From: Aquimarina acroporae
Lineage (GTDB): Bacteria; Bacteroidota; Bacteroidia; Flavobacteriales; Flavobacteriaceae
Reading direction: 5' to 3'
DNA: 64,000 nt
Assembly (NCBI RefSeq): GCF_023195925.1
Contig: NZ_JALPRE010000007.1
Span: 372,001-436,000 of the forward strand
Made by a program: the position numbers and the translations under genes. Below are positions 54,476 through 61,685 of this stretch, piece after piece. A model generated the notes under the pieces. It was not told the origin of the DNA and searched no databases. It saw only the letters and a program-made list of their open reading frames with translations. Every line of letters begins with the position of its first letter. Position 1 is the stretch's first letter.

Positions 54476-54634
54476 ATGAAAAAAGAGCAAAAATCTATCG
54501 ATGCTTTACTAAAAAACCTCGAAAACCAGAAAGAAGCCGTAAAAATTAGTGAAGACGGAAAAACCACACAATACTGGTGCGGTACTGGTGCAAACGCTGC
54601 CGATGAACTTGCTGGACATCCTCCAAAATCTTAA
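54476..54634 (+). CDS. RiPP precursor peptide 1 (Ala variant)
   Basis: 52 residues: leader MKKEQKSIDALLKNLENQK, a middle part EAVKISEDGKTTQYWCGTG, and a C-terminal part ANAADELAGHPPKS. The leader and the KTTQYWCGTG block are shared by all five copies. Here residues 39, 41 and 42 are alanine where the others have serine, and the tail is longer, with PPKS at the end. The start is the ATG of the shared MKKEQKSID; an earlier in-frame start at 54431 would add 15 residues not found in the other copies. No double-glycine cleavage site is present. It is the first of five adjacent copies, 28 bases before the next. Confidence 0.85.
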   Translation: MKKEQKSIDALLKNLENQKEAVKISEDGKTTQYWCGTGANAADELAGHPPKS

Positions 54635-54662
54635 AAAAATTATCCTCTAAAATTATGTATAC

Positions 54663-54812
54663 ATGAAAAAAGAGCAAAAATCGATCGATGTTTTACTAAA
54701 AAACTTAGAAAACCAAAGAGAAGCTATAAAAATCAGTGAAGACGGAAAAACCACTCAATACTGGTGCGGCACGGGTTCACAATCTTCAGATGAATTAGGA
54801 AGTCACCCATAA
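54663..54812 (+). CDS. RiPP precursor peptide 2
   Basis: 49 residues, too short for ordinary gene calling but in frame with its copies. Leader MKKEQKSIDVLLKNLENQR, block KTTQYWCGTG at 29-38, and tail SQSSDELGSHP. Compared with copy 1 it has serines at 39, 41 and 42 and lacks the PPKS end. It shares V at residue 10 and the ending of copy 4 and is separated from copy 3 by a spacer closely related to that between copies 4 and 5. Confidence 0.9.
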   Translation: MKKEQKSIDVLLKNLENQREAIKISEDGKTTQYWCGTGSQSSDELGSHP

Positions 54813-54875
54813 ATACTCTCTTACTTATCATTTATTTCACTAAAAACAAATTGTTTAATCTAAATACTCTGTAAC

Positions 54876-55037
54876 ATGAAAAAAGAACAAAAATCGATCG
54901 ATGCTTTACTAAAAAACCTCGAAACTCAAAAAGACGCGGTAAAAATTAGTGAAGACGGAAAAACCACTCAATACTGGTGTGGTACAGGAAGTAATTCTAG
55001 TGATGAAATTGGAGGTCACCCACCTCAAGGATCATAG
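54876..55037 (+). CDS. RiPP precursor peptide 3
   Basis: 53 residues, the longest copy. Leader MKKEQKSIDALLKNLETQK, block KTTQYWCGTG, and tail SNSSDEIGGHPPQGS. The leader with ETQKDAVKISEDG is identical to that of copy 5. It is the only copy with a double glycine near the end (EIGGHPP), which is too far downstream for leader removal. Another reading frame over this stretch (54949 to 55227) is an artefact that runs into copy 4. Confidence 0.9.
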   Translation: MKKEQKSIDALLKNLETQKDAVKISEDGKTTQYWCGTGSNSSDEIGGHPPQGS

Positions 55038-55077
55038 TGAATTAAATAATAACATATTAACTCTAAAATTCATATCC

Positions 55078-55227
55078 ATGAAAAAAGAACAAAAATCTAT
55101 CGATGTTCTACTAAAAAACCTCGACAACCAAAAAGGAGCCGTAAAAGTAGATGAAAATGGAAAAACTACCCAATACTGGTGTGGCACAGGAAGTAACTCT
55201 AGTGATGAACTTGGTAGTTACCCGTGA
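55078..55227 (+). CDS. RiPP precursor peptide 4
   Basis: 49 residues. Leader MKKEQKSIDVLLKNLDNQK, then GAVKVDENG, the most divergent middle of the five, followed by KTTQYWCGTG and tail SNSSDELGSYP. The change from SEDG to DENG and K-G at 20-21 marks it as older or faster evolving than copies 3 and 5. The 3' spacer is nearly identical to that after copy 2. Confidence 0.9.
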   Translation: MKKEQKSIDVLLKNLDNQKGAVKVDENGKTTQYWCGTGSNSSDELGSYP

Positions 55228-55291
55228 TTAATCTCCCTACCTAAGATTTACTTTACCAAAAACAAATTGTTTAATCTTAATACTCTGTAAT

Positions 55292-55441
55292 ATGAAAAAA
55301 GAACAAAAATCTATCGATGCTTTACTAAAAAACCTCGAAACCCAAAAAGACGCGGTAAAAATTAGTGAAGACGGAAAAACCACTCAATACTGGTGTGGTA
55401 CAGGAAGTAACTCTAGTGACGACATTGGTAGTTACCCGTGA
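55292..55441 (+). CDS. RiPP precursor peptide 5
   Basis: 49 residues. Leader identical to copy 3, block KTTQYWCGTG, and tail SNSSDDIGSYP, in which residue 44 is Asp instead of Glu. It is preceded by a spacer of about 37 bases nearly identical to that before copy 3 (AACAAATTGTTTAATCT shared), which shows a block duplication of two genes. An attenuator-like hairpin follows, then the ligase gene. Confidence 0.9.
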   Translation: MKKEQKSIDALLKNLETQKDAVKISEDGKTTQYWCGTGSNSSDDIGSYP

Positions 55442-55464
55442 TTTATTTCTTTAAACCTAATATG

Positions 55465-55499
55465 AAAGAGCTACTATGGCCTAACTATAGTGGCTCTTT
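55465..55499 (+). terminator. Attenuator-like hairpin between precursors and modification genes
   Basis: AAAGAGCTACTAT (55465-55477) pairs with 55487-55499 over a nine-base loop, 13 pairs with one G-T, and ends in TTTT before CTAATTC. The T tract is short, so partial termination is likely. This would give more precursor than enzyme transcripts. Confidence 0.75.
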
Positions 55500-55519
55500 T
55501 CTAATTCAAACCTTACCAA

Positions 55520-56548
55520 ATGCATTTACTTTTTTCTGAAGAGGTTGATTTTTCTACCAATAGAGTAATAGACTGGTTATACTATAATGACGAGAAGTAT
55601 GAAAAACACATAGACCATAACAAAGCACAAAAAGATCATTTCAATTTTGAAGATAAAACTATCGCTGTTTCTTTTGGAGGAAACATTACAGATCCAATAT
55701 TTAAAGTAAACGATATCAAGGATCCTGTAGATATAAATTCTACATGGTTTAGAAGACCCACCATAAACTCTAAAACGTTATCGCCAGAAAAGCAAAATTT
55801 CGGGGTTTACCCCAAAGAATATCTTGAATACTCTAACCAAAAGAGAATGAGGACCTTTTGGGACTTTTTATGCTATAACTTACAAAAAACAAAAAAACTT
55901 GGGTCCTACGAGATCGTAGACCTTAACAAACCCATAATTCTAAAAAAAGCACAAGAACATAATTTAACCATCCCTAAAACTTTAATAACAAACTCCATTG
56001 ACGAATTGCGAAACTTTTTTAACCTATGCAATCAAAAAATCATAACTAAATCGCTAGGTTCGGTAATTCCCGAATATAAACATCAGGTTAATCACCCAAA
56101 GGATCATTACTTATCGTTTTATCAATTAACCAAATTAATCGACAATATAGATACTGCGCCAAAAAAATTCGCACCATCCTTATTTCAAGAATGTATTGAT
56201 AAAGAATACGAAATAAGAAGTATTTATTTAAATGGCGAATTATATTCTGCCTGTATATTTAGTCAACTCAATGAACAAACTAAAGTTGACATGAGAAATC
56301 GCCCAGCTAATCATCCTACACGTTATATTCCGTATCAATTAAATCAAGCTATTGAAAGCAGTATAACTTCCTTAATGCAAGAACTTACTTTAGATTATGG
56401 GGCTATAGATATTATTAAAGGCATAGACGGCCAATATTATTTTCTTGAAATTAACCCCGTTGGACAATACGGAGATGTATCGTTGCAATGTAACTACTAC
56501 CTTAATAAAAAAATCGCCGAATATTTAATTAATAATTCTAATGATTGA
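55520..56548 (+). CDS. gwsG: ATP-grasp peptide ligase of grasp-with-spasm type
   Basis: 342 residues. Such ligases join Asp/Glu side chains of a precursor to Ser/Thr or Lys through ester or amide bonds. The N-terminal part fits the pre-ATP-grasp domain of MvdC/MvdD relatives (HLLFSEEVDFSTNRVIDWLY, STWFRRP). The ATP-grasp part runs from about 140 (IILKKAQEHNLTIPKTLITN, FQECIDKEYEIRSIYLNG) to the end with LDYGAIDIIKGIDGQYYFLEINPVGQYG, in which EINP provides the metal-binding acid and Asn and PVGQ is typical of the family. It follows the precursors by 78 bases and overlaps the next gene by eight bases. Confidence 0.93.
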   Translation: MHLLFSEEVDFSTNRVIDWLYYNDEKYEKHIDHNKAQKDHFNFEDKTIAVSFGGNITDPIFKVNDIKDPVDINSTWFRRPTINSKTLSPEKQNFGVYPKEYLEYSNQKRMRTFWDFLCYNLQKTKKLGSYEIVDLNKPIILKKAQEHNLTIPKTLITNSIDELRNFFNLCNQKIITKSLGSVIPEYKHQVNHPKDHYLSFYQLTKLIDNIDTAPKKFAPSLFQECIDKEYEIRSIYLNGELYSACIFSQLNEQTKVDMRNRPANHPTRYIPYQLNQAIESSITSLMQELTLDYGAIDIIKGIDGQYYFLEINPVGQYGDVSLQCNYYLNKKIAEYLINNSND

Positions 56549-56747
56549 TCAATCAAATAAATACAAAGATTTAATTCAAATACCAGAAGATGAATCTATT
56601 CCTTTTGACATGCATTACATCTGTGTTTCAGAAAAGAAAACGAGTAATCTCGAAGAGAAATTTGTGTATATGAAAAAATACAGGGCTCTTGGAAGTATAA
56701 CAGATTTTTACAAAAAAAATTCTAATATCATAGATATAGACTCATGA
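56541..56747 (+). CDS. 68-residue unknown protein between gwsG and gwsS
   Basis: Not recognised. It starts with MIDQSNKYKDLIQIPEDESIPFDMHYICVSEKK and is acidic in the first half and basic in the second (FVYMKKYRALGSITDFYKKN). It has no membrane segment or signal. Its start overlaps the gwsG stop by eight bases and its stop overlaps the gwsS start by four (ATGA), so it is translated in step with both maturases. It could be an adaptor that binds the leader or joins the enzymes, or a sixth substrate; there is no direct evidence. Confidence 0.75.
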   Translation: MIDQSNKYKDLIQIPEDESIPFDMHYICVSEKKTSNLEEKFVYMKKYRALGSITDFYKKNSNIIDIDS

Positions 56748-57763
56748 GTACCGCATTAAAAGAAACCTATTTTTTATTATTTCCTACATGTATCCCAGTT
56801 CGAGGACACGCCAATAGTTTAATCATGGATTTGGACAATGGAGCATTTATTGAAATTCCTAATTTACTACAAGAGATATTATCAAGTGATTTAAAAAATA
56901 ACACAATACAGCAAATAAAATCTATATTCAAAAACAAATATGACGAAGGTATTGATAACTATTTTCAATACTTAGCAAATAATGAATATGGATTTTTCAC
57001 ACAAAATCCTGCTCCTTTTCAAAAACCCGAACAAATTTTTTATTCTCCTTTCAAAGTAATTTCGTCGATTTTGGAATATGATCAATCAAGCGCATATGAT
57101 ATCGCAGACGTTCTATCGCAACTTGAAACCCTTTCTTGTCAAATTATACAAATAAGATTATATGATTTCATAGCAATATCTCAATTATCAAAATTACTTG
57201 ACAATATTAAAGAGAGTGATATAAGGATTATAGAAATTATGATTCCGATGAATGAGCAATTAGTTCTTGAAGAGCTAAAGCTATTTATGATAAATTACCC
57301 AAGAGTAAGACTAATTATCTACAACAGTCAATCAAAAAAACGAGTAGTAATTTCTGAAAACCCAAAACGAGAAATAGTTTATAGTGAGCATAATCTAAAT
57401 AAGGGTTCTAAGGAAATTTACTCCATTAAATCTTTTACTATAAACCATCAAATGTATTATGAAGCACTACAGTATAATACGGGATTACATAGAAAAGTAT
57501 GTATAGATACCGAAGGAAATATTAAAAACTATCTATCACATAAAAAATCTTACGGAAATACAATTCAAGACAGGATTGAAGATGTAATTAACCAAAATGA
57601 TTTTCAAAAAAAATATCATATTCATAATGATATGATTGAAAAATGTAAAGATTGTCAATTTAGATATATGTGTTTGAGCAATTCAGATGTCAAATTCTCC
57701 AATAATAGCCATCATAAGATACAATCTTGCAATTTTGACCCTTATACCAATAGTTGGAACTAA
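56744..57763 (+). CDS. gwsS: SPASM-domain peptide maturase without radical SAM motif
   Basis: 339 residues. The C-terminal SPASM motif is clear: EKCKDCQFRYMCLSN, with CxxCxxxxxC, and a further cysteine in KIQSCNFDPYTNSW, which bind an iron-sulfur cluster in relatives. The first two thirds have the length and the strand-helix rhythm of a radical SAM barrel, but no CxxxCxxC is present; the only cysteine near the start is in FPTCIPVRG. This is the state of the grasp-with-spasm partner family. Its role may be precursor recognition and delivery to the ligase. ATGA overlap upstream; the exporter gene follows after eight bases. Confidence 0.9.
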   Translation: MSTALKETYFLLFPTCIPVRGHANSLIMDLDNGAFIEIPNLLQEILSSDLKNNTIQQIKSIFKNKYDEGIDNYFQYLANNEYGFFTQNPAPFQKPEQIFYSPFKVISSILEYDQSSAYDIADVLSQLETLSCQIIQIRLYDFIAISQLSKLLDNIKESDIRIIEIMIPMNEQLVLEELKLFMINYPRVRLIIYNSQSKKRVVISENPKREIVYSEHNLNKGSKEIYSIKSFTINHQMYYEALQYNTGLHRKVCIDTEGNIKNYLSHKKSYGNTIQDRIEDVINQNDFQKKYHIHNDMIEKCKDCQFRYMCLSNSDVKFSNNSHHKIQSCNFDPYTNSWN

Positions 57764-57771
57764 ATTCATGT

Positions 57772-59964
57772 ATGCGAAAAAAATTCAAACACTACAAGCA
57801 GCCAAATACAATGGACTGTGGCGCTACTTGCCTAAGAATGATAGCAAAACATTATGGTGTTCATATATCTCTTGAACAGTTAAACAAGCTTGTAGAAACA
57901 ACTAGAGAAGGTATAAATTTCGAAATGCTAAGTCATGCCGCAGATACTATAGGCTTTAGAACAATTGGGCTTCAAATTGACGCTATTACATTATTTAATG
58001 ATGCTCCTCTACCATGTGTAGTTACTTGGAATCATAACCATTTTGTAATTGTATATAAGATTAAAAAAGATAAGATTTATATCGCCGATCCTGCTTTGGA
58101 TTTACTCACATATACTAAGAAAGAATTTATACAAAACTGGATCGGAAATACAGCCACTGAAAATACAAAAGATGGCTTAGTAATGCTCTTTGAGCCTACT
58201 CCAAAACTACATAATTCTAACTATGACCAACCCGTAAAGCAAGATTTTAAACATATATTTAAATATCTTACGATACACAAAAAATTCTTACTGCAATTGG
58301 TAATCGGTGTAATAGCAGGCAGTGTGTTAAATTTACTTTTTCCTTTTCTAACACAAAGTATTGTAGATGTTGGAATAAGAAACAATGATCTCAATTATAT
58401 TTATCTAATTCTACTCGCTCAAATATTTCTATTTCTTGGTAAAGTAAGTATAGATATTTTAAGAGGTTGGATTTTACTCCATCTAAGTACCAGAATAAAT
58501 ATTTCCCTGGTTTCGGATTTTTTTATAAAATTAATGAATCTACCTATTTCATATTTTGATACTAAGGTTACGGGAGATATATTAGAACGTGTTGGTGATC
58601 ATAAAAGGATAGAAAATTTACTCACTAATTCACCCTTGTCCATATTTCTTGCATTTGTAAACATTATCGTTTTTGGGATTGTTTTAGCCCTTTATAGCTT
58701 TAATATATTTTTTATATATGCCTTTGGAAGTTTATTTTATTTTTTGTGGATATCAATTTTTATTAGAAAAAGAAGGATAATTGACATGCATCAGTTTCAA
58801 CTAATTGGAGAAGAAAAAACCAAAATTATTGAACTTATAAATGGGATGCAGGAAATTAAACTATTGAATGCTGAAAAAGAAAAAAGATGGGGCTGGGAAT
58901 TTATAAAAGCCAGGTTGTTTAGACTAGAAATAAAAAAACTTTCTCTTGAACAACTTTTAAATATAGGCTCCCTAGTTATTAACGAGTTAAAGAACATTAT
59001 TATCATCTATGTAGCATCCAGATTGGTTATTCAAGGAGATATTACCTTGGGGATGATGCTATCAATCATGTATATTATTGGTCAGCTTAACGGGCCTCTC
59101 AAAGAGATTCTTAAAATTAGTTATTCTATACAAGATGCCAAAATAAGTATTGAAAGACTAAATGAGGTTCACAAGTTAAATAGCGAGTATAGTTCAGATG
59201 ATGATACCCGGGAATTGTTTAATATCAATGAAAACATCAACATTCACAATTTATCCTTTAATTATCCAGGAAGAAAAAACAATGTTCTCAGTAATATAAA
59301 CCTAACAATTCCTGCAAACAAAACTACAGCTATTGTTGGAGCAAGTGGCAGTGGTAAAACCACATTAATAAAATTACTACTAAAATTTTACTCACCTAAG
59401 GAAGGTTATATTAGTTTAAACAAATTAAATCTAAAGAATATATCACAAAAAAAATGGCGAAGTAATCTAAGTGTTGTTATGCAAGAGGGTTACATATTTA
59501 ATGACACCATTGCTCGAAACATTACTTTGGGTCAAGGAAAAATTGACAAAAAGAGACTTTTACAAGCTGTAGAAATTGCAAACATAAAAGAGTTTATTGA
59601 AAGGCTTCCTCAAACATACAACACAAAAATTGGCAATGATGGTATAGGAATTAGTGGTGGCGAAAAGCAAAGAATACTCATTGCAAGATCTGTTTACAAA
59701 AATCCCTCTTTAATGTTTTTCGACGAGGCGACGAGTGCTCTGGATGCCAATAATGAAAAGAAAATAACCGAAAACCTTAATCATTTTTTTAAAAACAAAA
59801 CGGTAGTTATTATTGCTCATAGATTAAGTACAGTAAAGAATGCTGATCAAATCATAGTATTAGAGGAAGGACAAATTGTTGAGACAGGAAATCATCATGA
59901 ATTGAGTAAGAAAAAAGGAAAGTATTACAATCTAGTAAAAAACCAGCTAGAACTTGGTTCATAG
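57772..59964 (+). CDS. C39 peptidase-containing ABC exporter
   Basis: 730 residues from the ATG at 57772; a TTG at 57754 lies before the gwsS stop and was not chosen. N-terminal C39 peptidase at about 1-140: QPNTMDCGATCLRMIAKHYG with the catalytic Cys16 and the oxyanion Gln10, and CVVTWNHNHFVIVY, IYIADPA with the His and Asp. About six membrane segments follow (about 170-430). The ATPase has Walker A VGASGSGKTTLIKLL at about 522, signature SGGEKQRILIARS, Walker B LMFFDEATSALD and the H-loop IIAHRLSTV. It exports and, if it follows the family, removes leaders; but the precursors lack the usual double glycine. Confidence 0.95.
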   Translation: MRKKFKHYKQPNTMDCGATCLRMIAKHYGVHISLEQLNKLVETTREGINFEMLSHAADTIGFRTIGLQIDAITLFNDAPLPCVVTWNHNHFVIVYKIKKDKIYIADPALDLLTYTKKEFIQNWIGNTATENTKDGLVMLFEPTPKLHNSNYDQPVKQDFKHIFKYLTIHKKFLLQLVIGVIAGSVLNLLFPFLTQSIVDVGIRNNDLNYIYLILLAQIFLFLGKVSIDILRGWILLHLSTRINISLVSDFFIKLMNLPISYFDTKVTGDILERVGDHKRIENLLTNSPLSIFLAFVNIIVFGIVLALYSFNIFFIYAFGSLFYFLWISIFIRKRRIIDMHQFQLIGEEKTKIIELINGMQEIKLLNAEKEKRWGWEFIKARLFRLEIKKLSLEQLLNIGSLVINELKNIIIIYVASRLVIQGDITLGMMLSIMYIIGQLNGPLKEILKISYSIQDAKISIERLNEVHKLNSEYSSDDDTRELFNINENINIHNLSFNYPGRKNNVLSNINLTIPANKTTAIVGASGSGKTTLIKLLLKFYSPKEGYISLNKLNLKNISQKKWRSNLSVVMQEGYIFNDTIARNITLGQGKIDKKRLLQAVEIANIKEFIERLPQTYNTKIGNDGIGISGGEKQRILIARSVYKNPSLMFFDEATSALDANNEKKITENLNHFFKNKTVVIIAHRLSTVKNADQIIVLEEGQIVETGNHHELSKKKGKYYNLVKNQLELGS

Positions 59965-60117
59965 ATTAGAAAAAGCAAATAAACTTCTTCAGATCATTTA
60001 TCATAACTGATTCTATTTCATTTCATTAGAAAATCACCTGTTTTTAAAAAGAAATAGAAACAACTTTTAGAAGGACTTATCGACAATATTCAAAAGAGTC
60101 AAATCACTTTTTTGATT

Positions 60118-60159
60118 AGGGGTATTTACCCCTTTATAAAGAGAGTGAATTCCCGTAAA
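60118..60159 (+). promoter_or_regulatory. AGGGGTA-TT-TACCCCT palindrome with ACGG motif, upstream of 60299
   Basis: AGGGGTATTTACCCCT at 60118-60133 is a perfect 16-base palindrome made of two TACCCCT heptamers, similar to sites of NarL-type regulators. Eight bases on, 60142-60159 reads AGAGTGAATTCCCGTAAA, whose complement resembles ATTACGGAWWTCCTTACT. It lies about 165 bases before the gene at 60299, head of the operon that encodes a NarL-type response regulator. The rest of the 334-base gap holds a hairpin at 60185. Confidence 0.6.
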
Positions 60160-60184
60160 TTTCGCCTCGAAACTCTCAAAACCT

Positions 60185-60225
60185 TTTTGTTATCAAAAGA
60201 TTGCATCTTTTGCATTTTAACAAAA
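60185..60225 (+). promoter_or_regulatory. Nested hairpin in the leader of the 60299 operon
   Basis: TTTTGTTA (60185-60192) pairs perfectly with TAACAAAA (60218-60225), and within it CAAAAGA (60194-60200) with TCTTTTG (60206-60212) around a five-base loop. A 75-base distance to the start codon fits a leader RNA element. Confidence 0.5.
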
Positions 60226-60298
60226 CCTTGAAATACTTTTTGAATCCTTTGGAATAATAGTATTTTTAGGAATCACAAACATTTTAATAAACCAAAAA

Positions 60299-61006
60299 AT
60301 GAAAAACCGAGTTAACAACCTTATAGGTTATCCTATTGTAGCTATTCTAGCTGCACTGATAACTTATTTTTACACCAAAAACGATCCTGTTACCCAACCC
60401 GATCCGGATCCTACAACACCAGAAGAAATCATTTCTTTTAAAGATGCAGTGCAATTGTACCGCAGTTATTCAAAAAATCGCGCTTGTATTATAAAAGCTT
60501 TTGAGGGAAGGGATAGCTTGATCACTAAGCTATGTCCAACAGATAGAAAAGCAAATCCAGAATTCATGCCATCCAGATCTTTTCTTTTAAAGGATACTTT
60601 TTTGGAAGAATACATTGCATATGTAAAGTCAATAACACCGGATTCGGTAAAAATCACGGGATATCGATTGTATTTAGGAAATTACCCAGATGCTGATAAA
60701 TTTGTTGATGGTAAACCAATTCCAGACCCTAGGAGAAATACCTTCTTTATTGCACCCACCACTCGTTCTGAAAGAGATGGTATTCACAAAGGATATACAT
60801 TTCTAGATCGAAATAACGACGGAAAGCCAGAGCTAATATTCCTTGAAGACATCATCGATGAATTACGCCCAGATGGTCTTGGAAATCTTAATCAAGTACA
60901 ACAATCAAAAATTAATACTGCAAGTTTCTTTTCATTCTCCTCCGCTTTACAAGGTGGTGAAAACAGTACACTTGCTAACGAAATTGGAGGATCTCCACCA
61001 TATTAA
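60299..61006 (+). CDS. Membrane-anchored protein of unknown function
   Basis: 235 residues, not recognised. One hydrophobic segment near the start (IGYPIVAILAALITYFYTK), a proline/aspartate linker (DPVTQPDPDPTTPEE), and then a globular part (ISFKDAVQLYRSYSKNRACI, LEEYIAYVKSITPDSVKITGYRLYLGNYPD, TRSERDGIHKGYTFLDRNNDGKPEL). The C-terminus is ALQGGENSTLANEIGGSPPY, where GG is followed by a stretch resembling the tail of precursor 3 (EIGGHPP). The likeness may be chance. It is followed 22 bases later by a polytopic membrane protein and the two-component genes, and I infer a common operon. Confidence 0.65.
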   Translation: MKNRVNNLIGYPIVAILAALITYFYTKNDPVTQPDPDPTTPEEIISFKDAVQLYRSYSKNRACIIKAFEGRDSLITKLCPTDRKANPEFMPSRSFLLKDTFLEEYIAYVKSITPDSVKITGYRLYLGNYPDADKFVDGKPIPDPRRNTFFIAPTTRSERDGIHKGYTFLDRNNDGKPELIFLEDIIDELRPDGLGNLNQVQQSKINTASFFSFSSALQGGENSTLANEIGGSPPY

Positions 61007-61028
61007 TCATATTAATATATCTTAGATA

Positions 61029-61685
61029 GTGAAAAGAGAATTGTTAATAGGAATAGGAAACTTTGGAATTTTCATAGAGTTAGTCGCAGCAGTTATTGCT
61101 TCTATTTATTTTTATAAATACAAAAAAACTTTTTTAAAATTCTTTTGCTTTCTGCTTTGGTATACAGTAATTAACGATATCTCTGGTGTTTTAATAAGAG
61201 AATATGTTTCAAGACACAATGCAATAATTTATAATATATATTACTGTATTATTTTTACGTATTTATTTTTATTATATAGGCATTATATTAAGAACATTAA
61301 ACACAAGAAACTTCTTCTTTTATTTATGTTCTTTTATTATATAATTTTGATTATAAATGGTTTCTTTGAAAACTATATGATAGAATTTCAAAGTCTACCC
61401 TATATAGCTGCTGCAACATTTATTGTAATTAGCATAAGTATTTATTTTGTAGAGATTTTGAATACTGAAAAAGTTTTATACGTTAAAAAAAATCTTTTAT
61501 TCTGGATTAGTGTAGGTCTTTTATTATACTATATTGGTAATATCCCTTTTAGAATTCTAAGAAATTATTATGAATATCTTACAGATGCTACAATTCTGGT
61601 TCTTTTAAACATTATTCTAGCGGTAATTATGAACATCTGTTTTATTATAGGCTTTATATGGAGCGACAGGAAACAGCTATATTAA
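61029..61685 (+). CDS. Polytopic membrane protein, possible signal sensor
   Basis: 218 residues with a GTG start. About seven hydrophobic segments fill it (FGIFIELVAAVIASIYFY, FLKFFCFLLWYTVIN, IIYNIYYCIIFTYLFLLY, LLLLFMFFYYIILIING, YIAAATFIVISISIYFVEIL, LLFWISVGLLLYYIGNI, ATILVLLNIILAVIMNICFIIGFIW), with short loops. Its end overlaps the start of the kinase gene by 28 bases. Stand-alone membrane parts of this kind may act as sensor for a kinase that has only one membrane helix; here that is inference. Confidence 0.75.
   Translation: MKRELLIGIGNFGIFIELVAAVIASIYFYKYKKTFLKFFCFLLWYTVINDISGVLIREYVSRHNAIIYNIYYCIIFTYLFLLYRHYIKNIKHKKLLLLFMFFYYIILIINGFFENYMIEFQSLPYIAAATFIVISISIYFVEILNTEKVLYVKKNLLFWISVGLLLYYIGNIPFRILRNYYEYLTDATILVLLNIILAVIMNICFIIGFIWSDRKQLY

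Noticed and set aside
54949-55227. 92-residue open frame over precursors 3 and 4
   Set aside because: It runs out of frame through copy 3 and only becomes meaningful at the ATG of copy 4; copy 3 has its own frame starting at 54876.
54476-55441. CRISPR-like periodicity of the precursor array
   Set aside because: The repeated units are 150-200 bases and code for near-identical peptides; no short repeats with unique spacers are present.
56744-57763. GwsS as a radical SAM enzyme
   Set aside because: The CxxxCxxC motif is missing; only the SPASM cysteines are found.
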